Assembly (NCBI GenBank): GCA_003963305.1
Contig: RXJR01000013.1
Span: 1 to 64,000, forward strand
DNA from: Candidatus Melainabacteria bacterium
Lineage (GTDB): Bacteria > Cyanobacteriota > Vampirovibrionia > Obscuribacterales > Obscuribacteraceae
Length of the DNA: 64,000 nucleotides
Direction: 5' to 3'
Part shown: positions 16,734 through 25,760 of the stretch, piece after piece
How positions within the stretch are numbered: the first letter of the stretch is position 1
How the letters are laid out: each line of letters starts with the position of its first letter
Program-made: the position numbers and the translations under genes
The notes under the pieces: generated by a model
Told to the model about the DNA's origin: nothing
The model's database searches: none
What the model saw: the letters and a program-made list of their open reading frames with translations, nothing else

Positions 16734-19700
16734 TCAGTGTCGCGTGGATCCCACAGTGTCTGAACTTTTAGCCGCGTCGACTGGAGACGCCTCGGATCGA
16801 TTAAATAGATGAAGCAGCCACTTTTGGAAATCGTCGACATAGGTAAACACCACTGGAATGACGACAAGTGTGAGCAGTGTGGAGGTGATTAAACCACCGA
16901 TCACTGAAATTGCCATCGGTGCCCTGGCCTCCGAACCGGCTCCGATCCCCATCGCGATCGGCAACATTCCGGCAATCATGGCAATGGTGGTCATCAAAAT
17001 AGGACGCATACGAGTTTCACCGGCTCGTATAATCGCTTGCTGTCGCGGCACGCCCTTCTTTATTTCCATCAATGCGTATTCGACCAGCAGAATTGCGTTC
17101 TTAGTGACCAGCCCCATCAACATGGTTATACCTATGAGGGCATAGAGACCCACTGATTGATTGAAAAGAACCAGACCCATAAGCGCACCACACAAAGACA
17201 ACGGCAACGACATCATGATCACCAGCGGATGCAAGAAACCGCCAAACAAAACAATCAGCACAGCATAAATCAACAGTATAGCCGCACCAATAGCAGTGCC
17301 GAAACCAGCGAACACATCCCTTTGGATTTCAGCATCGCCCAACGGCTGCTCCTTAACCGACTCGGGCATACCTTTGAAAGCCGGTAATTCATGCACCTTT
17401 TTCAAAGCTTCGCCTAGCGTTACATTGGCATCCAGACTGGATTCCAGAGTCACCTGGCGCTGACGGTCAAATCGATCCACTTGAAACGGTCCTGTTCCGA
17501 ATTCAATTCTGGCAACGCTGTTCAATGGCAACAGTCGATTGCCTGTGCCGAGCACCTGAAGGTGGCCAATCGTTTGTAAGTCATTTCTGTAACGAGGATC
17601 AAGTTGAACACGAATATTGATTTGCCGGTCGCTCAAGTTGAATTTCGCCAGGTTGGCATCCGAATCGCCGAGCGTAGCAATTAAGGCCGTGCGGGCGATA
17701 GACTGCACCGATACGCCTTGCGCGGCAGCTTTGTCGAAATCAGGATGAACGAGAATCTCTGGTCGCAACAGGGCAGCGCTGGTCGTAACATCGCTCAAAC
17801 CGGGAACGGTGCGCATCTGATCTTTGATTGCTTCAGCAGTCTGATTGAGAACGATCGGGTCCTGACTCGTAAGGGCCACACGCACCGGCTTGCCCCCCAT
17901 ACCTCCAGCCCGCGAGAATGTGAGCCTGACTCCAGCTACTGAAGTGATTTCGGACCTGAGCAGATCCTCGAAAGCCTGCTGCGAAATCTTGCGCTTAGTC
18001 TTATCGACCAGTGTTATGTAGAGCGTTGAAGTGTTGACAACGCCACCACCTGAGATACCACCGCCTCTTGTGGATGAAGGTGTGCCTATGAAGGCAACAA
18101 CTTTCTTGACTTCAGGATGCTTATTTATTATCGCCGTCAATTTTTCTGAAGCAGCGCGGGTTTCAGCGATTTCAGAACCAGGAGCCAGTTCGACATTCAA
18201 AATCAGTTCGCCACGATCCACATTAGAAATGAGCGACGTAGGCATGGAACGGAACAGAACAATGCTGAACACAAACAACACAATGGCACCAGCCACGGTG
18301 ATAACTCGATGCCGCAACGCCCAGAGCAACATACGATCGTAAAAACGGGTCATTTTGCTGGACCCGGCTCTGGTCTCATCGTGCCCATCTTTCATCATGT
18401 AAGCAGCCATCATCGGCGTGATCATGCGAGCTACTAATAGCGAAAACAATACAGCCACAGTTACCGTCAAACCAAACTGCTTGAAAAATTGTCCTGGAAT
18501 TCCGCCCATGAATGCTACGGGGACGAAGACTACGACGATAGTCATAGTCGTAGCAATCACAGCCATGCCAATTTCTTCGGCAGCTTCAATAGCAGCTGTA
18601 AAAGGTGGCTTGCCCATCTTCAAGTGACGAACGATATTCTCAATTTCAACAATCGCATCATCGACGAGGATGCCGATTACGAGAGCCAGACCCAGCATAG
18701 ACATTCCATTGAGAGTAAAATTCGCCCATTGCATAACAGCAAAAGTTGGAATAATGGAAAGCGGAATGGCAAGACCAGAAATGAAGGTTGCCCGCCAATC
18801 TCGCAAAAACAGCCAGATCACGATAACGGCAAGAAGAGCCCCCAGCACCAGAGAATCGAGCGATGCGTGATAGGACTCCTCTACATACTTTCCATTCGAT
18901 CTGATTTTTGTGAACTTAACGCCGGGAATAGACTTCTCAAGCTCACTGATTTTCTTGTCCACACCGCGCTCGACATCAACAATATTGCTGCCGGTGCTGC
19001 GCACCACTGAAAAAGCCACAACCGGTTTGCCGTTAAGCAAAGCCATCTGCCGCACTTCCGAAGTGCCGTCAGTAACTTGACCGAGCGTATCGAGACGAGC
19101 GTGCTTGCCATTCGGCAAAACAATTTCCATCGCCCCCAGTTGCTGAACCGTCATAGCACTGCCAAGAGTACGAATAGATTGTTCAGCAGAACCGACTTTG
19201 CCGCGTCCACCCGGCAGATCGATATTCAAGGCACGAATTTGCATGTTCACAAGATCAGCGGTTATCCCAACAGCCTGCAATCGAGTCGGATCGAGATTTA
19301 CTTGAATTTCGCGCTCAACACCACCCGAGCGCTGCACCTGACCCACGCCGGAGACGGAGAGGAGCGCACGTGACACATCGTTATCGATAAGCCAGCTCAA
19401 CTGACCGGCATTCATGTTGTCTGCAGCAATGGTGTAAGTGACAAAAGGACCGCCAACCCAATCGAGACGTTGAATGATTGGTTCATTGATCTGTTGGGGT
19501 AAATTCTGCCGAATCTTCGCGACAGCATCTCGCACGTCATTGACTGCGCGATCGGTGTTGGTGCCAAGCACGAATTCGATGCTGGTGGTACTTGATCCAT
19601 CCGACACTATAGAGGTTATATGTTTGATGTTTCCAATGCCCGCAACAGCATCCTCAATCTTCCTGGTCACCTGAGTTTCCAGTTCAGTAGGCGCAGCACC

Positions 19701-19865
19701 AAGCTGTGTTACGGTCACTGATGCAATCGGCACATCAATGTTCGGATTCTCATCGATTCCCAGACCAACAAACGCCACTGCCCCCATAACAGTGAGCACC
19801 AGAAACAACACAATGGTTGGAACGGGATTTTTGATTGACCATGTCGATAAATTCCAACTGCTCAT
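16734..19865 (-). CDS. RND efflux transporter, HAE1 (AcrB-like) family
   Basis: This 1043-residue protein has the AcrB plan: an N-terminal helix ('NPVPTIVLFLVLTVMGAVAF'), a large periplasmic loop, six helices, a second loop and six helices. 'GILVDDAIVEIENI' in helix 4 holds the paired Asp residues of the proton relay. The length matches trimeric inner-membrane drug/proton antiporters. It lies 37 bp after the adaptor gene in a TetR-adaptor-pump order. No TolC-like outer-membrane channel is encoded nearby, so one elsewhere is presumably used. The substrate (drug, solvent, lipid or metal) cannot be read, although the family motifs fit hydrophobic compounds better than metals. Confidence 0.93.
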   Translation of the reverse strand: MSSWNLSTWSIKNPVPTIVLFLVLTVMGAVAFVGLGIDENPNIDVPIASVTVTQLGAAPTELETQVTRKIEDAVAGIGNIKHITSIVSDGSSTTSIEFVLGTNTDRAVNDVRDAVAKIRQNLPQQINEPIIQRLDWVGGPFVTYTIAADNMNAGQLSWLIDNDVSRALLSVSGVGQVQRSGGVEREIQVNLDPTRLQAVGITADLVNMQIRALNIDLPGGRGKVGSAEQSIRTLGSAMTVQQLGAMEIVLPNGKHARLDTLGQVTDGTSEVRQMALLNGKPVVAFSVVRSTGSNIVDVERGVDKKISELEKSIPGVKFTKIRSNGKYVEESYHASLDSLVLGALLAVIVIWLFLRDWRATFISGLAIPLSIIPTFAVMQWANFTLNGMSMLGLALVIGILVDDAIVEIENIVRHLKMGKPPFTAAIEAAEEIGMAVIATTMTIVVVFVPVAFMGGIPGQFFKQFGLTVTVAVLFSLLVARMITPMMAAYMMKDGHDETRAGSSKMTRFYDRMLLWALRHRVITVAGAIVLFVFSIVLFRSMPTSLISNVDRGELILNVELAPGSEIAETRAASEKLTAIINKHPEVKKVVAFIGTPSSTRGGGISGGGVVNTSTLYITLVDKTKRKISQQAFEDLLRSEITSVAGVRLTFSRAGGMGGKPVRVALTSQDPIVLNQTAEAIKDQMRTVPGLSDVTTSAALLRPEILVHPDFDKAAAQGVSVQSIARTALIATLGDSDANLAKFNLSDRQINIRVQLDPRYRNDLQTIGHLQVLGTGNRLLPLNSVARIEFGTGPFQVDRFDRQRQVTLESSLDANVTLGEALKKVHELPAFKGMPESVKEQPLGDAEIQRDVFAGFGTAIGAAILLIYAVLIVLFGGFLHPLVIMMSLPLSLCGALMGLVLFNQSVGLYALIGITMLMGLVTKNAILLVEYALMEIKKGVPRQQAIIRAGETRMRPILMTTIAMIAGMLPIAMGIGAGSEARAPMAISVIGGLITSTLLTLVVIPVVFTYVDDFQKWLLHLFNRSEASPVDAAKSSDTVGSTRH

Positions 19866-19902
19866 CTTTTGATTCCAAATCTTCTAAATTGCTTCGACTG
19901 CC

Positions 19903-21387
19903 TTAATTAGCCACGCCAACACGCACATAGTCACCATCTTTGACAAAGCCAGATCCTTTGACGATGACAGTATCTGACGGCGTCAATCCATCGAGGACTT
20001 CAACAAGGTTGGCGTTGCGGTTACCTGTTTTAACGATATGACTCTGCGCCTGGTTTTCCTGATTTAAAACCAGTACGAACGACTCATCGTTTTTTGTCAA
20101 AACAGCTTGACTCGGCACGGTCAACACCTGGCTGTCTCCAACGCGAATATCGCCCCGCACGAAATTGCCTGGTTTAAAACCGGCAGAAGAAGGCACATCA
20201 ATGCGCACAGTACCAAGCCGTGTCTCCAGATCGATGAGCGGGCTTATTTCTCTGATTACTGCTTTAATTTCGTGACTGTGAGCACTGTCAGTGATATCTA
20301 CTTCCATGCCCGGGCTGAGCTTGGCTAGCTCTTCTTCGGAAACCTGAGCCCGCAGTTCGAGCCTATTGTCGCGAACAATCGAAAACATCGACTTGCTCGT
20401 GGAAGCTATATCACCAAGGTGAGCATCACGCTTCATGATCAGACCATCGACCGGAGAGCGAATTATGGTTTGAGCGATTTGCGCTTCCAACTGTCTAACG
20501 GTCGCTTGCGAAGCAGCAACATTCGCGCGAGACATCAGTATGTCTTCACGCCGCCCGCCCACAGCAGCCATGTGATAGCGCTGAACGGCTTGCGAATGCA
20601 GAAATTCTGCAGCCCGAACTCGCTGCTCTGCACTGCGAACATCAGCATCTGCCAGTTTAGCGTCGGTATCTCGGTTGCCCGCATCCTGCGCACTGACGGC
20701 GCCCTGTCGAGCAAGATCCGAATAACGTCGGGAATTTTCGAGAGCATTGTGCAGATTCGCTTGCGCACGCTTCAGACCGGCACGCTCCTGCGCAACGCTT
20801 GCTTCAGCCTGCGACATCGCATCACGCAACGCGTTGATATCCTCAACGCGATTCGGTTGAATTGCCTTTGCCAACGCGGCCTGGTTGACTTCCAGACGGG
20901 CTTTCTCTTGATCTAGTTGCGCCTGCAAAACGGATGAATCAAGCCGAGCCAAAACCTGGCCTTTTTTCACGACCTGCCCTTCATCCACCAGGATAGATTG
21001 GATGCTCAGTCCGCTAACTTGTGAGCCGATAGTCAGCGGGTCCCACGGCCAGATCGTGCCATTTACTTTCACGACACGCGGCATCGCCTTAAGCGCCGCT
21101 CTTTCTGCAGTCACGGTGAGCACTGGAACTTTACTTTTTGCCACTGGTGCCGGTGCCTTTTTAAACGCGGCAAAGCCAACGGCAACACCAATTATGAGGA
21201 TGATCACAAGTCCGATTACGAGAGCCATCTTTTTCCCAGGAGAGCTTACGGAAATTGCCCTCATACCGGCCTTTAGATCTGGTGTCAATGACGATGGCAA
21301 GCCCGGAATGTCGCCAGACTTCACTGTGGAGGAATTAGAAACATCCGCCCGCTCGTCATGTTTAGTTGCAGTGGTATCAAATTCCAT
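19903..21387 (-). CDS. RND membrane fusion (periplasmic adaptor) protein
   Basis: This 494-residue HlyD/AcrA-family adaptor has a cytosolic N-terminal tail of ~50 residues and one membrane anchor ('ALVIGLVIILIIGVAVGF'). A lipoyl half-motif ('VDEGQVVKKGQVLARLD'), a long alpha-helical hairpin, the second lipoyl half ('IIRSPVDGLIMKRDAHLGD') and beta-barrel domains follow. It bridges the inner-membrane pump and an outer-membrane channel. I chose the ATG at 21387 rather than an upstream start because it begins a normal N-terminus. Its first 11 bases overlap the end of tetR, suggesting coupled translation. The N-terminal cytosolic extension is longer than in AcrA, which is lipid-anchored. Confidence 0.9.
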   Translation of the reverse strand: MEFDTTATKHDERADVSNSSTVKSGDIPGLPSSLTPDLKAGMRAISVSSPGKKMALVIGLVIILIIGVAVGFAAFKKAPAPVAKSKVPVLTVTAERAALKAMPRVVKVNGTIWPWDPLTIGSQVSGLSIQSILVDEGQVVKKGQVLARLDSSVLQAQLDQEKARLEVNQAALAKAIQPNRVEDINALRDAMSQAEASVAQERAGLKRAQANLHNALENSRRYSDLARQGAVSAQDAGNRDTDAKLADADVRSAEQRVRAAEFLHSQAVQRYHMAAVGGRREDILMSRANVAASQATVRQLEAQIAQTIIRSPVDGLIMKRDAHLGDIASTSKSMFSIVRDNRLELRAQVSEEELAKLSPGMEVDITDSAHSHEIKAVIREISPLIDLETRLGTVRIDVPSSAGFKPGNFVRGDIRVGDSQVLTVPSQAVLTKNDESFVLVLNQENQAQSHIVKTGNRNANLVEVLDGLTPSDTVIVKGSGFVKDGDYVRVGVAN

Positions 21388-22045
21388 TCCTGAGATCCCC
21401 GTTTCGATCAATGAGTAAACCGTTGAAAACAACATCTAGAATGTCGTCTGTTTGAGCTTCGAGCGACTCGTGGCGCCCCGTGAAATAGTTGGAAAACATG
21501 GTGCCGTAAACGAGATTGCTGAGAACATCGGTGACTCGTTTAACCGGCACGCTGCGCATGCGTCCCGCCCGAATCGGCTCAGAAATAAGGGCTTCCCAGG
21601 GATCGTCCTCGCTTTTTTCGCATTGAAAGAAATACGTATGTTTGTTTCGATCTCTAAATTCAGCTCTTTCCTGAATGATCAATTCAACCAGCTCAGGATG
21701 AGCATCAAAAAACGCGAAGAATGCTCGTATGGCAGCTCCGATCGTCTGCAGCGGATCGTCGGATTCCGTCAAACTGTTCATCACCTGCGCGCCCAGGCGA
21801 TTACGCCCATGGTCGACACAGGCAAGAAACAATTCCTTCTTGCTCGGGAAGTAGCGATAAAGCGTGCCTTTGGCCACTCCCAGGACGTCGGCGACTTCCT
21901 GCAAGTCTGCGTTCTGGTAACCTTCGCTGGCAAAAACTCTAGTCGCGACCTCTAATATCTCTTCCTGGCGCCGGGCGGCCAGTGAGTCGTCTTTAGGTCG
22001 TCCAGGCGCCCGCTTGGGTGCTGCGAGCTGGGCTGACTTATTCAT
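21377..22045 (-). CDS. TetR/AcrR-family transcriptional repressor
   Basis: This 222-residue regulator has an N-terminal helix-turn-helix: 'ATRVFASEGYQNADLQEVAD' followed by 'LGVAKGTLYRYFPSKKELF', the classic TetR recognition helix. The C-terminal all-alpha ligand domain is of the AcrR type. It is the first gene of the efflux operon, and its end overlaps the adaptor gene by 11 bp. A perfect inverted repeat 34 bp upstream of its ATG is the likely operator, so autorepression of the whole operon, relieved by pump substrates, is expected. Confidence 0.92.
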   Translation of the reverse strand: MNKSAQLAAPKRAPGRPKDDSLAARRQEEILEVATRVFASEGYQNADLQEVADVLGVAKGTLYRYFPSKKELFLACVDHGRNRLGAQVMNSLTESDDPLQTIGAAIRAFFAFFDAHPELVELIIQERAEFRDRNKHTYFFQCEKSEDDPWEALISEPIRAGRMRSVPVKRVTDVLSNLVYGTMFSNYFTGRHESLEAQTDDILDVVFNGLLIDRNGDLRNGI

Positions 22046-22078
22046 TGCGGCTCTCTTCCTTACCTTAAGCGAATTAAA

Positions 22079-22096
22079 TGACTGACGGGTCAGTCA
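22079..22096. promoter_or_regulatory. Perfect palindromic TetR-type operator
   Basis: TGACTGACGGGTCAGTCA is an 8-bp perfect inverted repeat around two central G's, sitting between tetR (minus) and the next plus-strand gene. Size and symmetry are typical of TetR/AcrR dimer or dimer-pair sites. Its position would block the tetR-efflux promoter and perhaps also affect the divergent gene. Confidence 0.75.
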
Positions 22097-22220
22097 ACTA
22101 AATCATAACAGAACCTTGTCAACTCAGCTTGAATTTTTCGAGAGTGTCGAAAATATTCGAACCTCGTATAGACACGCGAACGGCACCTTATATTTTTCAA
22201 CTTCGCAGGGGGTATTTGCG

Positions 22221-24317
22221 ATGGGCGACGGCTTTGACAACAGCCTGGAAAGCAGTTCGAGACAAGCGGCGACAAACAATGACAGTTACTGGCAAAACAT
22301 CGCCCGCAACGCTCAACAAAGCATGGTTCGCAACGCGATAGTACCAGCGGCCCCGTGGCTGCCGTCCTATGCTGCAATTGAGTCGGCAAGAGCTTATTCA
22401 CCAACCACGCCAAGCGAAAATTTTCGACCACAGGACAGTCAGGCGAGGCCTGATTCCGCACAGAATCCACTCGGCATGCTGCAGGCAGCCGAAGCAAGCC
22501 TTGCACAAAACGGTATGACCGCTGACACAAAGAAGCTTTACCAAAATGCGATTGCTGCTGCTGACGCCAGCTACGATACCCAGAATGCCACGGTTCTCAA
22601 AACACTTACCGATGTTCTAACCACGGGCAAAAAAATGGACGGCTCAGATGTCACACCAGATGAGCGATTCAGAGGTCACCAGATTCTTGATCAAACGCTA
22701 AAGAATGCACAACTAGGTGTGCAATTCAGATTCCTTTACGCAGCAACGTTGCTGCAGACCAGACAATTCGCGACCTGCGAAGCGACTCTAAAAGATGCAA
22801 TCAACGCATCGGACCGCATGCCTCAAAACGTAGTAAAGCCGGCGCAAGAATTGTTGCAACGAGACCTTTCCAACCCGTCACTGAGTCGTGAACAACAGCT
22901 TATGTTGGAAGAACTGCAGAAGGACTATGTCGGTGAAAAAACGTTTCAACGACCGGGTTTTGGGTATCTTCCAGCGCTGACGAGAATTGAAGCCGCATCA
23001 TTCTATGTGAGTGCGCAGCCACGAGATGAAGACAAAAAGCAAAATGGCGTGCTCAAGCCAGAGCGGGCGCTGTCCATGCTTGATTCAGCCAAAGCAGTTT
23101 ACCAACAGAATCTGCACGTCGATGTATCAGTTAAGGGAACAGACCCACTGTTTGATGCTGTATCGGCAACGGCAAAACGAATGCTGCCGGAGAATTTGAA
23201 AAAGGAAAAAGCATCCGCAGATGGATTTTGGTCCGACAATCTTCTTGATTTTGCAGTAGGTGCGGCTGCTTTCGGTGTCGCAGCTGTCACTAAAGTCAAT
23301 CCGAGCATGTTAAGCGCGGCCGGAAAAGTTTTAATGGCAGGAACAATGGTCAGTGGCGCTACAGTTGCAAGACATTACGGACATGAGCTGTTAACCGGCG
23401 ATTCAGAAACATGGCTGAATAGCACCATACACGGTGCAGCATCCGTTGCCGAAATCGGAATTATTGCCGGTGTGAAAGGCAAGTTAACAGATGTCTTCTT
23501 CAAAGGAGCAACTGCAGATGCGGCGCTACTGCGAGTCGCTGAAGTGCGAGGCACAGAAGGTGCGCTTACCTCTGGAGCACTCAAAGAGTTGTATACAGCC
23601 AATAAGTTGGCCATTCCAAAATCACTCTCGGCCATAGATTCAACAGCTCTCCTGGTTAAGGATGGAACTATCGTGAACTCAGTCGACCTTGGCTTAAACG
23701 CAGCCAAAAGCGCGGAGTTGACCAGATTAGCTCTGTCATCGCCATCATCGAACGTCCTGATTCAAGGTGCAAAATCAATAATAACTACGCCCTTAAATGT
23801 TGCCAGAGGTATTCCTGCAATCGTAAACCCAACTGAACTAAATCTAGCCACTGCCACCGCGGGTCAAATCGGCGCCCGAAGCACCCTGACCGGATTCGCT
23901 TCAGCACTGGCAGGAGCTGAGGGATACCAGGCAATCACGGCACTCGACAGAGCGTACAACGCCAACACAGGCGAGTTGATAAGCTACGGTGACTCGTTTA
24001 AAAACAAGATGCTGAGTTTCGAACCGCTGGTCGGCGCACTCTTTATTGCCCCGTACCTCAAACCCGGAATCATGCCCGTAAACTATTACAGTGAAGGTGC
24101 TGGACGAGTAAGAAATGCCTGGTCATCGGTCCGTAATATGTTCAGCCACTTAGGTCCATCTGGACACTTTGCACAATCGGAAAGTGCCATGAGCCGCGCT
24201 GCTGCTTCAACTGTACCGATGGCTGCAGGCAATCTAGTAATGTGGGATTCAGTATGGAATAGAGACGCAATAGTCCATGACTCGAAAGATTTGCTAGAGC
24301 AGCAAACAGGTCACTGA
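22221..24317 (+). CDS. Hypothetical protein with internal hydrophobic segments
   Basis: From the ATG at 22221 the protein is 698 residues. I preferred this start to the TTG at 22116 because AGGGGGT lies eight bases before it and the upstream residues overlap the operator region. The first ~340 residues are Gln/Asn/Ala-rich and helical, with TPR-like pairs ('QARFLYAATLLQTRQFATCEA'-type spacing). From about residue 370 there are hydrophobic Ala/Gly-rich stretches ('LLDFAVGAAAFGVAAVT') that could insert into a membrane. No family is recognised. It may be influenced by the neighbouring TetR operator. Confidence 0.6.
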   Translation: MGDGFDNSLESSSRQAATNNDSYWQNIARNAQQSMVRNAIVPAAPWLPSYAAIESARAYSPTTPSENFRPQDSQARPDSAQNPLGMLQAAEASLAQNGMTADTKKLYQNAIAAADASYDTQNATVLKTLTDVLTTGKKMDGSDVTPDERFRGHQILDQTLKNAQLGVQFRFLYAATLLQTRQFATCEATLKDAINASDRMPQNVVKPAQELLQRDLSNPSLSREQQLMLEELQKDYVGEKTFQRPGFGYLPALTRIEAASFYVSAQPRDEDKKQNGVLKPERALSMLDSAKAVYQQNLHVDVSVKGTDPLFDAVSATAKRMLPENLKKEKASADGFWSDNLLDFAVGAAAFGVAAVTKVNPSMLSAAGKVLMAGTMVSGATVARHYGHELLTGDSETWLNSTIHGAASVAEIGIIAGVKGKLTDVFFKGATADAALLRVAEVRGTEGALTSGALKELYTANKLAIPKSLSAIDSTALLVKDGTIVNSVDLGLNAAKSAELTRLALSSPSSNVLIQGAKSIITTPLNVARGIPAIVNPTELNLATATAGQIGARSTLTGFASALAGAEGYQAITALDRAYNANTGELISYGDSFKNKMLSFEPLVGALFIAPYLKPGIMPVNYYSEGAGRVRNAWSSVRNMFSHLGPSGHFAQSESAMSRAAASTVPMAAGNLVMWDSVWNRDAIVHDSKDLLEQQTGH

Positions 24318-24401
24318 AATTCGTTGATTGCGCCGACTATGCGACATTTTGCGCGCAGCCGAGTTGGCGTGTTAAACTACTCCAATTAAATTTCCCGAGA
24401 A

Positions 24402-24415
24402 CAAGCCGCGGCTTG
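24402..24415. promoter_or_regulatory. 14-bp perfect palindrome just before a start codon
   Basis: CAAGCCGCGGCTTG is fully self-complementary and ends eight bases before the ATG of the nucleotidyltransferase gene. It could be an operator or, in RNA, a short hairpin at the ribosome-binding region; no clear Shine-Dalgarno sequence is seen otherwise. Confidence 0.4.
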
Positions 24416-24423
24416 GATTTCAA

Positions 24424-25002
24424 ATGAGAAGACACACTCAGCGACGGTTCGCAGAGGAAGCAGCTCGATTCATGGCAGAAGGCTCAGAAGATGAGTATCT
24501 GCATGCCAAAGAACGAGCCATGATGATGCTTGGACTCACTGGTCAGACGCGGCTGCCATCGAATAAAAAGATTCGCGGCTGGGTTCGCCGTATTACAGAA
24601 GACGAACTTGGTCCGGACGAAGTCAAAAGACGTGTCAGAGAAATGCGCGAGATTGCACTGGCAATCATGACGGTAATCGAAGATTGCGATCCTCATCTGA
24701 TTGGCAGCACGCTGTCGGGCGAGATTCGCTTGAGTTCGGACATCGACTTGCACGCATACAGTGACGATTTTGAAGAGCTGATCGATGCTCTACAAAAATG
24801 GGGCTACGAAGGAATTGAAACAGAACTGGTCGAAAACAGGAAAGGCTCTTTTGTGCATCTTAAGTGGATCGAGCAGGGATACCCGGTCGAGATTACCGTT
24901 TATCAATGGGCTGACCGCGATGTAGTGCAGATATCATCAGTGACCGGACGCCCGATGAAACGAGCTGACACTTATAAACTGCAAAATTTATTGCAGTGTT
25001 AA
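24424..25002 (+). CDS. Nucleotidyltransferase-fold protein (Pol beta-like/MNT type)
   Basis: This 192-residue protein has the signature 'IGSTLSGEIRLSSDIDLHAY': the GS pair followed by Asp106 and Asp108, which bind the two metal ions of the Pol-beta nucleotidyltransferase superfamily. A third carboxylate is available in 'YPVEITVYQ'. The N-terminal ~90 residues are helical and unrelated to known partners. Possible reactions are NMP transfer to a protein, small molecule or RNA end. No HEPN partner gene is adjacent, so it is not an evident MNT-HEPN toxin-antitoxin pair. Confidence 0.75.
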   Translation: MRRHTQRRFAEEAARFMAEGSEDEYLHAKERAMMMLGLTGQTRLPSNKKIRGWVRRITEDELGPDEVKRRVREMREIALAIMTVIEDCDPHLIGSTLSGEIRLSSDIDLHAYSDDFEELIDALQKWGYEGIETELVENRKGSFVHLKWIEQGYPVEITVYQWADRDVVQISSVTGRPMKRADTYKLQNLLQC

Positions 25003-25052
25003 TCAGACAGTCAGGTAGAATAGCTTGAACACTACAACCGAGAGGATGTCGC

Positions 25053-25751
25053 ATGAAGTCGACAGGCAAATTCTATGTTTTTGTTGCCATTGCAGCTCCA
25101 ACATTAGCTGGAATTGTTTTTGCCGCTCCCAGCCTGGCCGATGAGTATGCACAAGGTGCCGCTGCCTACTCAGCAGGAGACTTCTCCGGCGCGAAAACAC
25201 ACCTGATAAAAGCGACACAAGTCAAACCAAAGTCATGGCAGGCGCATTATCAACTTGCCAACACTTACATACAGTTGAAAGACTCTGCCAACGCAAAAAT
25301 AAGTTATCAAAAATGCATTGCCAATAATCCTCCTGCGGATATTAAAACCAATTGCATGACTGCGCTTTCCTACATTGGAACGAATCCAAAGTTGACCGCT
25401 CCGGTGGCACCGACGCCACCAAGGCCAGTGCAGATGATTACACCAAAGCAAACGACGGCAAGTGATAGCACCTCAGACGAGTCATCAGAGCACGCAGGTA
25501 GTGCAGACCTGGAAGCGCGTCGAGCCAAAGTTATTGCTGATGGAGAAGCAGAAGTTGCCCGCATGAAGCAGCAAGAGAAGGAAAAGCAAGAAGAGGCTGA
25601 AGCCAACGCGAATCAGCGCTATATCTATCCGGATGGGACAGTTAAAACTTCGCTATCAACTGAGGAAATCGCACAGATGCAGCGTGAGATCGACCAGAAG
25701 GCAAGTCAGATTAGAGACCGCGCCAGACGGAAAGCTGAAGCACTAAGATAA
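25053..25751 (+). CDS. Secreted TPR protein with charged C-terminal helix
   Basis: This 232-residue protein has a signal peptide ending near 'SLADEYA'. About two TPR motifs follow ('AQGAAAYSAGDFSGAKTHL', 'WQAHYQLANTYIQLKDSAN'), then a Pro/Ser-rich linker and a strongly charged helix ('AEVARMKQQEKEKQEEAEA'). TPR modules mediate protein-protein contact, so it is probably an envelope scaffold. GAGAGG precedes the ATG. Nine bases separate its end from the convergent AroE-like gene. Partners are unknown. Confidence 0.75.
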   Translation: MKSTGKFYVFVAIAAPTLAGIVFAAPSLADEYAQGAAAYSAGDFSGAKTHLIKATQVKPKSWQAHYQLANTYIQLKDSANAKISYQKCIANNPPADIKTNCMTALSYIGTNPKLTAPVAPTPPRPVQMITPKQTTASDSTSDESSEHAGSADLEARRAKVIADGEAEVARMKQQEKEKQEEAEANANQRYIYPDGTVKTSLSTEEIAQMQREIDQKASQIRDRARRKAEALR

Positions 25752-25760
25752 AAGAACGTT

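Noticed and set aside
21388-21435. Upstream start for the membrane fusion protein
   Set aside because: It would embed the N-terminus in the tetR coding region without a ribosome site; the ATG at 21387 gives a normal protein.
24424-25002. MNT-HEPN toxin-antitoxin pair
   Set aside because: Only the nucleotidyltransferase half is present; neighbours are a TPR protein and a large hypothetical protein, neither HEPN-like.
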